The notes beneath the pieces are model-generated. The model had not been told where the DNA came from, searched no databases, and saw nothing but the letters and a program-made list of their open reading frames with translations. A DNA stretch of 64,000 nucleotides from Scytonema sp. UIC 10036 (GTDB lineage Bacteria; Cyanobacteriota; Cyanobacteriia; Cyanobacteriales; Nostocaceae), in contig NZ_WJFC01000054.1 in the NCBI RefSeq assembly GCF_009725235.1, positions 4,272 to 68,271 on the forward strand. The letters run 5' to 3'. The stretch's first letter is position 1; each line of letters opens with the position of its first letter. Of this stretch, positions 16,526 through 26,279 are shown one piece after another. The position numbers and the translations under genes are program-made.

Positions 16526-19500
16526 CTAGGCATAGTCAGCAGGGCGGCGCAAAACCTTAAACGGATTGGCAGATATTACCTCATAACCTGCGTACTGTTT
16601 TCCTGCCATTTCCACAGCCGCTATCCACTCAGGATGCTCGTCAGTCCACAATGGATGCCGCAATATCAATACTTTTGCTAAACGCCCACGGCGAATGTAA
16701 CCGCGCAAACTACCAAACTGCTTCTGTGAATTATATCCCAAGCGTTCCAACGTAACAGGGATTGGTGCTTTTTCCCCTAGAATTAAATTCTTCCACGGAT
16801 TGGGACAACCATTCCAAGATGATTCCAGGTCGATCGCACTCGTACTTGATGACGCTATCCGCGCCATATCTAACGCTAAGCGCCAGTCCAAAAGACCATG
16901 ATAGGACAAATTGTAAAAATCTCGCAGGCACAAATTGCAAGAGGTATCGCACTCGCTTTCATGTCCCGAAGACATCCACTTTGCGGCGATACTATTGGGA
17001 TGCGTTGGTTCTGCGATCGCCATCAATCTGCTAAACTCAGCAGCATCAGTAAAAAACTTGCAATATCCCGCCCCATTCTCTAGCTTGTCACATAAAAATG
17101 CTTGACCGATAGGTTTTCTCGTTACTTTATCTGGCAACACACGCAACCCTGCTTCCAACTCCAAGGCATCCACATCCAACAGCGCACCCGCCGCGATTCT
17201 CAGCCAAAACGCGAAAGAATACCAACCGGCGCGTCCCTCAACCGTGGTAGGGTCGGCAAATACTCCAGAAGGCCATCTTTCAATATTCACAAGCAAAATA
17301 TCTGTTACCCGCCGTGAAATTAAAGCTACACGGTAAGCCGCACCAGAGACGGAAACATAACCCTCCTCGCCCACAGCATAAGCCCCATTCTTCAATTCCC
17401 CGTAAATTTTTGCAGCTTGGAAATCAAATCCTCCCTTGCCTTCATCATCATTTACTGAGAGAATTTGGTCAGTCAATGCCATAACCGAACAGTTTCCTAC
17501 ACTGGCTGCAGCAACTCCTTCGGCCTCGACACTCAAAGAAGGACGAGTCGAGCGCGGTTGCCACTCGAACTGTCCGTCAAAATCTTGCGGTTCGAGATCG
17601 CTAAAAAAGCCCTTGGGTTCGCGGACATCCAACGGTATGAGAGATGGTTCGGGATACTGACAAACTGGACAGGTTTGCTTTTCAGGTTCTCGTTTTCCCA
17701 ATGCGGGTTGTGGCATGGCTGGCAGGGGTACAACCGCCTGACAATGTCCGCAGACTCCGATGGGGTTCGCATTTCCTTGAGGTAAAGGAGGGTAAAAACC
17801 ATTTTCTGAATTGACCACCTTCCCTGCTGGTCTGAGTGTCACCACACCAACGGCTTTGTGAACGGCTTTATCCTTTACTGTTTCTGAACCAGGTGCAAAT
17901 TGACTCAGGGCAATATCCAAATCGCGGTCAACAAGACCCTCTTCTGGAGGCCAGGGGAAAGACTGGCGGGGCCATCGCGTGTAAAGTACTCGCGTGCGTG
18001 TCGGAAAACCAAACATTGGTAGCAAACCGGCATTGGCAAGGCGTTCGCTCAAAGCATCTTGGGTGTAAGATTTATTGTCAGTAATCTGAGTAATTTCATC
18101 AACCAAGCGATCGCGCAAATAGTTTCGCATTTCTTCTCGAAATGCCTCACCACCCACACCCGCCCAAGGAGTTTCAATACTCAGAGATTCCATGATGGAA
18201 TTGATAGCTTCATCATTCCTAGCATCTTGCAGCCACTCTCTAATTTCCGGCTCATAAGTGGTTGCCCATTCTTCAGCCGTACCGAATTCCCCATGTACAT
18301 TATCTGTTGTACCGCTTTGACTCAAAACTGGCTTATCGGCAAAAGCTTGGCGCAATACCTCTTTAATTAACACCCGTTTGTAGATTGTTTGACTTCTCGT
18401 ATCCACATAGGGAGGTGGAGGCGGATCGCCCGTCATGCTTTCAGGACGTTGGTAATAAAAATCATCGTGGCTTCTCCCTCGGCAAAATGTCACCGCCAGA
18501 GAAACTCCGCTAGCACGACGACCTGCTCGACCGACTCGCTGTTGGTAATTAAAGCGTCGCGGCGGCATATTTGCCATCATTACCGCATTGAGAGCACCAA
18601 TGTCAACCCCTGCTTCCATTGTGGTTGTCACGCTTAACAAATCAACCCCGTAAATCTTAGCTTGGGCAAGTTCATTAGCAATGAAAACTTCCTGAAACCA
18701 GCGCTGTCTTTTCGGTCGTTCTGCTTTATCAGTTTGTCCTGTAAGTTCTTCACAATTCATGCGAAACAGCTTGGCATCTGGTCTATCTGTTAATTCCGTG
18801 TAGTAGTCGAAATCCGAAGTTAACTGTGCAAATGCAACAGGTTGCAAAGATTCGGGATCGATACCAACAGCATGTAAATAAAACGCATTGGTTTGCAAAC
18901 ACCTGTAGACTCCCTGACTCAGTTCTGGAGGGACTAAGGTTAATTTATCCGGGTTTAAAATCAGTCCATTAGACGAGGAAATTCCCGCCCCTGACTGTAA
19001 CAATTGCTGTTGCACTTCATCGTCAGTTACACCCCAATGTTTTATTCCTGCTAGATAATCGCGAGAGTAACGCCGAAAGTCGTTTTCTGTACCTCTATAA
19101 ATCCAAGGGCAATATTTGTGCAAACTCCTAACGCCTAATTGACGGATAACAGCTTCTGTTGCATTAATCAAAGCTGGTGAAGCGTTTTTGTCAGTTTGGT
19201 AACTTACCCAACCTTGACCCAAGGCTTCCAGCGTTCTGGCGATATGTGGGAACAAGGCATACATTAACTCTGCCATTAACAAAGCATTCAAGCGAGCAAT
19301 ATGCTCCCCTTGTTCTGCATTGGCATTGGCTAAAGGCAAGGGAACGGCATTATTCCAGTCATAGCAATTAAACCAAAAATCCCAGAATTTATCGACTGTT
19401 TTATATCGCTTTGCTTTAAATTCAGAGCCACCGTGACAGATGCCCACTTCTAGTAAGCGATCGCGAATTGTCCCCCGTAAATTTACTAAGGGAATTCGCC

Positions 19501-22201
19501 CTGGATAACTTTCTAATAACTTTTTCCAATCTGCATGAGTTTGTTGATTAATAGGTGGCGCTCCCATGAACCACATTGGTGCTTCACTCATCAGATGAAT
19601 GTTAGCCGCAGCAAATCTTTTCTGTGCGATTGCATCTTCAAGTTGCAGGGGTTTTGTCACTTCAGCATAAAGAAGCGGATTTAACGTTTGCAACTGAGGA
19701 AGATTAGCTGGATTAAAGGTAAACATCATCCGTAGGTAGCTTACCAAATTACCCCAGTATTGTCGAAACGCTTGAATCATTGCCAGACGTACCATATCTC
19801 GGTAATGATCGCGCTCCATTCCAGCTGCTAGCTTTGCTGCATCTTGGCGACTGTCAGAAAAAATAACAAGTTTTCGGGATGAAGATCCTCTTATCCCTTC
19901 ATCGCTCATTTCTCGGAACAAAGCTCCAGCCAACACTTGACAGGCTTTTTGGAAGCCCGTCCTATGACTTCGTAACGGTGTCTTGAACTTTTTGCGTGTT
20001 CCATAGTCGGCATCGCATCGAGGGCATTTGCTCGGCATGGAAGGCTCTGTTGCTGCTTTTTGTCCGACAATATGATAAAGCCATCCCGGAACTTCATTCA
20101 AGTTGGGTGGTGAAACATTTTGTGTGAGTAAACCAGTTGTTTTATCTAATTTTACCTTCACCCATTTCCGTGTAATTTTGTCAAGATCCCATTCCAAATC
20201 TTGTGGTTTAACTGACCAAGCGGGATAATCGTAGGGCAGAGGCCAAAATATAGCATATTGCCCGTGTTCTTGTTTAAGATTAACGCGATCGGGCATATTT
20301 TCGAGATCTGGTCTGTCGGATGTGAGAATGAAACTACCTTGACCTACAAACCGTTTGTAACCACCGAGAAAAACATCCCCGCACACTTCGCAAACAATTA
20401 AATCTAAAACGCGAGATCCGCAAGAGCAGGCAATTCGATGAGTAGTATGAATAGCGCCAACGGTAGGACGTTCTGAAGTAGCGTTGGCGCGAGCCTGACG
20501 ATCGACCGCCTTGTCAGTGCAGTCCGAGTTGCAACACGCCCAAAGATTTTGCAAGTTGTGGAAGAACAAATGTCCGCGCATTGGTTGTGGAGAACGCCCT
20601 GTTTTTGTCAGTTTTGACATTCCCAATGCCAATAACAAACCCCTCATGGCATCAGAGGCGATCGCATTTGGGGAAACGGTTGCGCCAGGAAATAATACCC
20701 GATCTAAATTTTCCACTCGTGCCGGACGCACTGTATTATCAACGGCAACGGTTTGACAAGCATCTCGCAGTGCATCAGGGGCTTTAATGTTTTCCAGCGC
20801 CAATCCTAACGCTTCCGCTCCCTTTCCATCTTTACGCGGGTATGCCAAACGCTCGGTTAATTGGTTTAATTCCCTATCAAACTTCCCGATTTCGGGAACA
20901 CCAGCTAAAGGATTGCCTTGAATGTTTTGAGCAAATTCTGCAAAAGCACTTTGATAAGGTAATAAAAATGTTCGCGCTCCTTGCTCTGGTTGTATCTGCT
21001 GGCTTTTAATAAATTCAAATCTATCTCTGCCAAAAAATTCCCTTAAAAACTTCCGTCCCGAACTATCATCGGTCAAACTAGCTGTAGTTGTTAGAATGCG
21101 AAGTTGAGGAGAATCTGGGGTTAAACCGAGCCGATATAAAAGCAAGCGGATAATATAAGCTACCTCCGTACCAGGAGTACCCCGGTAGGAGTGAAGTTCG
21201 TCAACGATCAGAAAAAATTCTCGCTCTGGGTGTCCGGGTGCGGCTAACCATTCCTTTGTCTGCTCAAAAATATCATTCTCGATACTCCGCATCATCATAA
21301 TGTTGAGCATTGAGTAGTTAGTGATTAAGATATCCGGTGGCGTTTCTTGCATATCCCATCGCGACCACATTTCACCGCCATCTAGCCGGGGAAAGTAGTA
21401 TTGCAGATTGCGATCGCAGTTGGGATCGTTACTCAGTGCATCCAAGACTTCTTGGCGTTCTTCCTGCATCTTTTGCAAAATTTTGCGAAGGCGATCGCGG
21501 CTTTGTTTTGTTTCTCTGCCGGAAACTGGAGTTAAGCCCGTGTAGCGACCAAAAGTGATATAATTTCCATTGCGTTGTTTTTCTAACCACCTGTGAACAT
21601 CATTGTCATCCAAGGCTGTTCGCAGTCGTCGTAGTTGGTCTTCTACTAAAGCGTTCAGTGGATAAAGAATAATAGCTCTTAGGGCGTGGGGACGAGTTGT
21701 ATGCTCCCACTGCGAAACTCGGAGATCTTCATCGTCTTTAGAATTATTCCACCATTGTCGGTTAGCGGTAGGTGAACCTGAAGGTGTCCAAGTTAAGGAC
21801 TCTCTTGCAAGTTGAGCAAAAAGTGGTAGTAAGAAACACTCAGTCTTCCCCGAACCCGTACCAGTAGTAACAACAATATCTTTACGGTTGACTAAAACTT
21901 CATCTAGACTTTGCCTTTGGTGTCGATACAGTTCAATATTGGAGGGAAAGAGTTTTTGCGCTAATGATGACAAACCACTGTATTCTGATGGTAGCCGCTT
22001 TGTTACAGCCGCTAGATTCAGGCCAGAAGAGGGGTAAATCGGTACTGTTTCGATTAAGGGAGGTTGACTTAAAACTCCAGTTTGATTGAGAACCTGGAAG
22101 CGTTCTTCACCTAAAACTAGCGATCGCAAAGGAAAGGCACTTTTGATGTAAAGTCGATACAGGCGATCGAGCCTTTGATAAGCTCCTAGTAGGTCATGCA
22201 C
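16526..22201 (-). CDS. Giant DEAD/DEAH helicase with DUF1998-like C-terminus
   Basis: 1891 residues from a GTG that overlaps the stop of the previous gene. The N-terminal helicase lobe has LYRHQRQSLDEVL, Walker A TGTGSGKTE (113-121), AIILYPLNALVEDQL, NYSMLNIMMMR, the DELH box in IVDELHSYRGTPGTEV (about 332-347) and TTTASL. The second lobe has TTTMEAGVDIGALNAV and motif VI QQRVGRAGRRASG (near 1220). Several Cys pairs suggest zinc knuckles, and CDTSCNLCLRDFYN (near 1750) is the cysteine block of DUF1998/MZB-type C-termini. Such helicases occur in DISARM (DrmA), Druantia (DruE) and Dpd (DpdJ) defence systems and in MrfA DNA repair. It presumably translocates on nucleic acid as the restriction arm of the island. 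Confidence 0.85.
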   Translation of the reverse strand: MHDLLGAYQRLDRLYRLYIKSAFPLRSLVLGEERFQVLNQTGVLSQPPLIETVPIYPSSGLNLAAVTKRLPSEYSGLSSLAQKLFPSNIELYRHQRQSLDEVLVNRKDIVVTTGTGSGKTECFLLPLFAQLARESLTWTPSGSPTANRQWWNNSKDDEDLRVSQWEHTTRPHALRAIILYPLNALVEDQLRRLRTALDDNDVHRWLEKQRNGNYITFGRYTGLTPVSGRETKQSRDRLRKILQKMQEERQEVLDALSNDPNCDRNLQYYFPRLDGGEMWSRWDMQETPPDILITNYSMLNIMMMRSIENDIFEQTKEWLAAPGHPEREFFLIVDELHSYRGTPGTEVAYIIRLLLYRLGLTPDSPQLRILTTTASLTDDSSGRKFLREFFGRDRFEFIKSQQIQPEQGARTFLLPYQSAFAEFAQNIQGNPLAGVPEIGKFDRELNQLTERLAYPRKDGKGAEALGLALENIKAPDALRDACQTVAVDNTVRPARVENLDRVLFPGATVSPNAIASDAMRGLLLALGMSKLTKTGRSPQPMRGHLFFHNLQNLWACCNSDCTDKAVDRQARANATSERPTVGAIHTTHRIACSCGSRVLDLIVCEVCGDVFLGGYKRFVGQGSFILTSDRPDLENMPDRVNLKQEHGQYAIFWPLPYDYPAWSVKPQDLEWDLDKITRKWVKVKLDKTTGLLTQNVSPPNLNEVPGWLYHIVGQKAATEPSMPSKCPRCDADYGTRKKFKTPLRSHRTGFQKACQVLAGALFREMSDEGIRGSSSRKLVIFSDSRQDAAKLAAGMERDHYRDMVRLAMIQAFRQYWGNLVSYLRMMFTFNPANLPQLQTLNPLLYAEVTKPLQLEDAIAQKRFAAANIHLMSEAPMWFMGAPPINQQTHADWKKLLESYPGRIPLVNLRGTIRDRLLEVGICHGGSEFKAKRYKTVDKFWDFWFNCYDWNNAVPLPLANANAEQGEHIARLNALLMAELMYALFPHIARTLEALGQGWVSYQTDKNASPALINATEAVIRQLGVRSLHKYCPWIYRGTENDFRRYSRDYLAGIKHWGVTDDEVQQQLLQSGAGISSSNGLILNPDKLTLVPPELSQGVYRCLQTNAFYLHAVGIDPESLQPVAFAQLTSDFDYYTELTDRPDAKLFRMNCEELTGQTDKAERPKRQRWFQEVFIANELAQAKIYGVDLLSVTTTMEAGVDIGALNAVMMANMPPRRFNYQQRVGRAGRRASGVSLAVTFCRGRSHDDFYYQRPESMTGDPPPPPYVDTRSQTIYKRVLIKEVLRQAFADKPVLSQSGTTDNVHGEFGTAEEWATTYEPEIREWLQDARNDEAINSIMESLSIETPWAGVGGEAFREEMRNYLRDRLVDEITQITDNKSYTQDALSERLANAGLLPMFGFPTRTRVLYTRWPRQSFPWPPEEGLVDRDLDIALSQFAPGSETVKDKAVHKAVGVVTLRPAGKVVNSENGFYPPLPQGNANPIGVCGHCQAVVPLPAMPQPALGKREPEKQTCPVCQYPEPSLIPLDVREPKGFFSDLEPQDFDGQFEWQPRSTRPSLSVEAEGVAAASVGNCSVMALTDQILSVNDDEGKGGFDFQAAKIYGELKNGAYAVGEEGYVSVSGAAYRVALISRRVTDILLVNIERWPSGVFADPTTVEGRAGWYSFAFWLRIAAGALLDVDALELEAGLRVLPDKVTRKPIGQAFLCDKLENGAGYCKFFTDAAEFSRLMAIAEPTHPNSIAAKWMSSGHESECDTSCNLCLRDFYNLSYHGLLDWRLALDMARIASSSTSAIDLESSWNGCPNPWKNLILGEKAPIPVTLERLGYNSQKQFGSLRGYIRRGRLAKVLILRHPLWTDEHPEWIAAVEMAGKQYAGYEVISANPFKVLRRPADYA

Positions 22202-23528
22202 AACTAATACCCTCCTCGCAATTTACATAAAGTTTTTTTGTCAAGTTTTCTGCTAAATTCGGAGCAATATTTTCATAAATAAGCCATATTTTGTTTTCGG
22301 TCTCGTAATAAACTGGTAGCAATCCAGAAGCTAAAACTAAAGTGCGTTCGTATAATTCTGGCCATCGCTGAGAAAACGGAATTGCTAAACGTGCCTTTGT
22401 AGAATCGTAACGGGCAATTAACAAGCGATTAGTGTAGTGTAGAGCTAGAAATCTTAATCCGTACCAATCTCCTTGTAGCCAAGTGTTAGTTTGTGCTTCA
22501 TAAAAAAGAGACATACGAGGAAAATCGCCGCCTTCTCTATCCCACATTTGGTACATTCCAGTTTCGTTCTGAAATGTACGCTCAACAAAATCATTGCCAT
22601 CAAATCGTTTCCATTCGTAAAGAGATGACACTACACCCGGTATGCTTCTGAGACAATATTGCCAACCTACCAGATCCGGTAAGATATCAGCCAGTTGACT
22701 CGATACATCACCCGTGTAAATAATAGGAAACTTTTCTGCAATTCTATTGCATTCGTTTACTTTCAGACGAATACAAGGCGGTGCATTTCCTCTAGGTTGG
22801 TCAAGGGATATTATATTTGTATATTCTTTCAACTGAGTCAGCCAACTGATACAACGCTGACCGCATAAAATAAATTCATGTGAATTTAATTGAGAGTTAA
22901 TTTTAACAAGAGATGGAGGAGTAGCAGACCATCGTTTACCATCTAGTGAAGATTCAATATGACCAAGCAACCTAAGTCGGCGTAAGATGCGTTTAGGCTC
23001 TTGAAGTTGCAATACCTCACATCCTTTCTTAAAAGATTCCCAAGTTCCACTACCAAGAGCAGATAGCCAGAAAAGAAGTTCCTCGGAGCGACGAGACATA
23101 GCATCAATATCAATGAATGAGTTATTGATAACTACTGTTTCTCTCAAGTCAAACGGGCGATCGCAGGTTAACTCCCCTACTAGCTGATAGGGAATATTGT
23201 TAGTATACTCATAAACATCATGAGCTACCCCAACCATAGATTTTATTTGTTCATAACTAAAGCTGGGACTGCCTTTAATCGGATATTTAAAAAAAGGTAG
23301 TTTCAGGAGAGTTGATTGAACTTCAGTTGGTATATTACCTTTTTGTAAACTTTCAACCGCCAGAAAAAAGTAAAACTGTTTGCGTGATTTTGCCCCTTTT
23401 TCAACTCGTAGGAGTGGAACGCACTCTCCAAGATTGTGACGTTGAACTTGCTCGGAAATTTGCTTGACAAGTTCTTGTGGATTTCCACTATAAGAAAAAC
23501 CTTGATACCATCGCTGAATTTGTGGCAT
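22194..23528 (-). CDS. Unknown protein coupled to the giant helicase
   Basis: 444 residues; its TGA overlaps the helicase GTG start, so the two are translationally coupled. The N-terminus reads RWYQGFSYSGNPQELVKQI and CVPLLRVEKGAKSRKQFYFF, an alpha/beta-looking segment. The centre (about 155-215) has LLFWLSALGSGTWESFKKGC and PKRILRRLRLLGHIESSLDG, which looks like a winged helix. The C-terminus is rich in aromatic residues. No family was recognised. The tight coupling implies a stoichiometric partner of the helicase, perhaps a specificity or nuclease-like subunit, though no nuclease motif is visible. Confidence 0.65.
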   Translation of the reverse strand: MPQIQRWYQGFSYSGNPQELVKQISEQVQRHNLGECVPLLRVEKGAKSRKQFYFFLAVESLQKGNIPTEVQSTLLKLPFFKYPIKGSPSFSYEQIKSMVGVAHDVYEYTNNIPYQLVGELTCDRPFDLRETVVINNSFIDIDAMSRRSEELLFWLSALGSGTWESFKKGCEVLQLQEPKRILRRLRLLGHIESSLDGKRWSATPPSLVKINSQLNSHEFILCGQRCISWLTQLKEYTNIISLDQPRGNAPPCIRLKVNECNRIAEKFPIIYTGDVSSQLADILPDLVGWQYCLRSIPGVVSSLYEWKRFDGNDFVERTFQNETGMYQMWDREGGDFPRMSLFYEAQTNTWLQGDWYGLRFLALHYTNRLLIARYDSTKARLAIPFSQRWPELYERTLVLASGLLPVYYETENKIWLIYENIAPNLAENLTKKLYVNCEEGISCA

Positions 23529-23546
23529 TATACACCTGATTTGTTT

Positions 23547-25250
23547 TCACCCTTTTGCTGAAACTGTCTGAATAACACTGCCACATATATAGTACCCAGA
23601 ACTAACAGGTGTTATTTCATAACGTTGTGGTTTTTCTGCACCAAGCCAACTCCAATCCACTATTTTCACCAAACGTTCCGTAGATTCTCCTCCACAAGTT
23701 GCCTTTACAAGATAGTCTCCTGAACTTGGAAAATTTACCAAAATTGGGGTATTTGTACTTTGCGCTCGCTCAAATATTGATGAATTATCCAATAATCGAG
23801 TTATTTGTAACTTGACAGTCGGATAAAAACCAAAGATGGTCACTTGAGGGCTATGGTCTTCTAACCATGCATTCTGTTGGGGAACACGTAATCCCCCTGA
23901 AAAGCTAATAGATAAACGGACGCTCGGCTGTAAAGCATCCTTAAGTTCCTGATTGCTAATAAATACTCCATCCCAAGCTAGGGAAATAACCATGCACTGA
24001 TGAAGCTCTACCCAATTTGAATCATTAAATACAGTCTGAGGTTCACCACTCCACTGTATTAGTCGCTCATCTCGCAAACGATTGATATCTGGAAGTAGCT
24101 CTTTTTTACTTAGCAGAGTAAATTTAGTACCAAGTGATGGTTGACCCCAAGTAGCATAGGTTCCTATCTCTGGATCATCTGGATCGGGAATTAGTATCCA
24201 AAAGTCACGAGAAGGTAAAACTAGGAAGTCAAGGTTACACTGTATAGTAACTGGATATTTAGCACCGCGTTCAAGTTCACTTATACTTAGAGGCAATTCT
24301 AAGGGAAAATACCAGCCTGGGCGTTCATACCTTAGCTCTTTTTCCCTCTCACCATACTGAATTTTTATAGAGCTTACGTCCCATCCCCGCACTTGTTTTG
24401 GGTAAGGATAGTAATTAATATCACCAAAAAACGGATCTTCCGTGCGATATAACCCAGCGAATATGTTACGTCTCCAATTACGTATTTCTGTTCTTACTAC
24501 TGCTGGTCGTCCTTCTGCTTGCCAATATTGGTAAACTTCGTGAATAGATTCGGCTACTGCTTCATAGCGTTCCCTGTTATCAGTTAGTAATTGTTTAAGA
24601 TGTGTAGGTAGTCGCTGAGCCTCTCGTCTCACGTCAGCAAACAGAGTCATTGCATCCCACTGCGCTGTCCATTGTTTCTCATTAAACAGTTGTACAAGTC
24701 GGTTTTTATCTGTGCGACGAAGTAGAGCTTGAGAAATTGGATAATTAATATAAGTAGTTCTCCCTCCGCGACCTCGATGTGCTGAAGGCATAAATCCATT
24801 CGCCATCAACCAACGATTCCAGTCTTCCCATAAGGGTTCTTCTCCTTGCTTGCCAAACTTCATACCAGTCGGACGACCATGTTCTGACGTTCGCAAACCT
24901 AATACAGATCGGAACCGCTGAAAATAGTTATCTTCTGAGATTTCCTCTTCATCTGCCATGTCATTGGCAGCTAAAACCATTGCACCCAAAAAAGCAACTC
25001 CTTTGGGGATACCGTCTGCATTTCGTCCTTGCAATTGACTCAAATTAACTCGTCCTTCTACAATGACTTTTTCTCTGACCGCTCTACGGAAATCATCAGC
25101 CTTACTGCTATTTTCGATTTTTTGGTTGAATTTCTGACCAATTCGCTCTAAAATGTCATTGTCAACGCTCAAATAAACCCTTTTATCCCGTGCCAAGCCA
25201 CTGGTAAAGTACGACACAAGCGCTTGATTCCATTCTCTGTAATTTGCCAT
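23547..25250 (-). CDS. Unknown first gene of the helicase operon
   Basis: 567 residues, 18 bases upstream of the 444-residue gene and on the same strand, so it is the first gene of a three-gene operon. It begins MANYREWNQALVSYFTSGLA and continues RVYLSVDNDILERIGQ. The middle has EPLWEDWNRWLMANGFMPS, and the last 200 residues are beta-rich, with VTIFGFYPTVKLQI and IVDWSWLGAEKPQRYEI. I cannot place it in a family with certainty. Large proteins of this sort often accompany DUF1998 helicases in defence loci as recognition or scaffold subunits, which is inference from position. No catalytic motif is evident. Confidence 0.65.
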   Translation of the reverse strand: MANYREWNQALVSYFTSGLARDKRVYLSVDNDILERIGQKFNQKIENSSKADDFRRAVREKVIVEGRVNLSQLQGRNADGIPKGVAFLGAMVLAANDMADEEEISEDNYFQRFRSVLGLRTSEHGRPTGMKFGKQGEEPLWEDWNRWLMANGFMPSAHRGRGGRTTYINYPISQALLRRTDKNRLVQLFNEKQWTAQWDAMTLFADVRREAQRLPTHLKQLLTDNRERYEAVAESIHEVYQYWQAEGRPAVVRTEIRNWRRNIFAGLYRTEDPFFGDINYYPYPKQVRGWDVSSIKIQYGEREKELRYERPGWYFPLELPLSISELERGAKYPVTIQCNLDFLVLPSRDFWILIPDPDDPEIGTYATWGQPSLGTKFTLLSKKELLPDINRLRDERLIQWSGEPQTVFNDSNWVELHQCMVISLAWDGVFISNQELKDALQPSVRLSISFSGGLRVPQQNAWLEDHSPQVTIFGFYPTVKLQITRLLDNSSIFERAQSTNTPILVNFPSSGDYLVKATCGGESTERLVKIVDWSWLGAEKPQRYEITPVSSGYYICGSVIQTVSAKG

Positions 25251-25917
25251 TGTGATTGTAAGCGGTTTGCCCTCAAAGTATATATCGTAGTTTTTTGGAC
25301 GAGCTATTGGACAAACTCATGTTTTGCTCAATACAGTCCTTTATATCCGTACAAACAAAATAGTTTATATAATTCTTATACTTAAGCTTAACTTGATGCT
25401 AAACTAGAACCCATAAGGATTTACTTGTCAAAGTAATAATCGTTTTAATACTATTAAAAATCTAACTAGCTGTAGTTACCAGCGTCGTTAGTGAAAATAC
25501 TTAAGTTTTAAAATAAAAACATTACATAGATAAGCTACGTGATATAAAAACTAGGCAAATTTCGTTTTTTTACACTGCTCCAAATCATCGGAGCTAAATT
25601 CTAAATTATCAGAACTTTGCTGTAAGATATATATGACACAAGTTGAGAGTCAACTGCTGTGGTTGCAAGGGCGAAACACCGCACCATAATCTCTGATAAG
25701 GAACTGCGAACAATTGGTAGTGGGTTGAAGCCCCTACCATATTGCAAACATAGCTGCCATCTGCCATTTGCCATCTGCCTTCTTCACATTTTTCTGAGTT
25801 GATCGAACCTCTGACAATTATTTAGCAAGCCACAGTTGATGTTGGCGTTCCACGTATTTTTTTAGGTAAATTGAATCGCTTTTTGCTGAAGCGATCGCGT
25901 GCGCTCCCCAGTGGTGC
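25251..25917. other. Intergenic right edge of the island
   Basis: AT-rich sequence holding the promoter region of the helicase operon and, at 25752-25780, a run of heptamers (CATCTGC/CATTTGC) of the short tandem repeat type common in filamentous cyanobacteria. No gene is visible. It ends at the second amidase remnant. Confidence 0.45.
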
Positions 25918-26031
25918 CTGGGTGTTCAACTTGTCGGTCGTCCTGGCGAGGAAACAACCGTCATTGCGTTAGCAGCCCAGCTTGAGGCAGTCACCTCTTG
26001 GAGTCAACATCGTCCATTATTTGCTGCTTAG
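25918..26031 (+). pseudogene. Amidase C-terminal remnant, copy 2
   Basis: The frame reads LGVQLVGRPGEETTVIALAA and SWSQHRPLFAA, then a TAG. It matches the remnant at 4864-5007 except for a few substitutions over about 135 bases, and similarity continues past the stop (ATCTCACTTA in both). It has the same orientation as copy 1, and like it has no upstream amidase core. The two fragments bracket the accessory island as an imperfect direct repeat. Confidence 0.7.
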
Positions 26032-26279
26032 AAAGGGAATCTCTCATCTCACTTAACGATACGGTGGAGTTTGAGCCTTAAACAAGGTATTCTATAATAT
26101 GCAAAAATACTAGTACTCGACCAAAGGAACTTTGCTGGGTTAAGAATTTATGGAATGGTTACCATTCAATAGTTTCACAAACAACTTACCCAGCAGGCGT
26201 TGGCTTAGCGGACTACTAGCTTGCTCCGATACTACTCACCTAACTACTTGATTAATAATTTAAAATATAGCCGATAAAA

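Noticed and set aside
16762..21558. Several plus-strand open frames opposite the giant helicase gene
   Set aside because: They are antisense shadows of a clearly coding minus-strand frame with complete helicase motifs.
16526..25250. Calling the helicase operon DISARM, Druantia or BREX
   Set aside because: The helicase class fits several systems, but no methyltransferase, PLD nuclease, DrmB, PglZ or named Dru partner is present, and the two partner proteins were not recognised.
26100..26270. Inverted GCTGGGTTAAG/CTTACCCAGC upstream of the cupin gene as a riboswitch
   Set aside because: The pairing is short with a long loop and no known aptamer core could be recognised; reported only as a possibility not supported.
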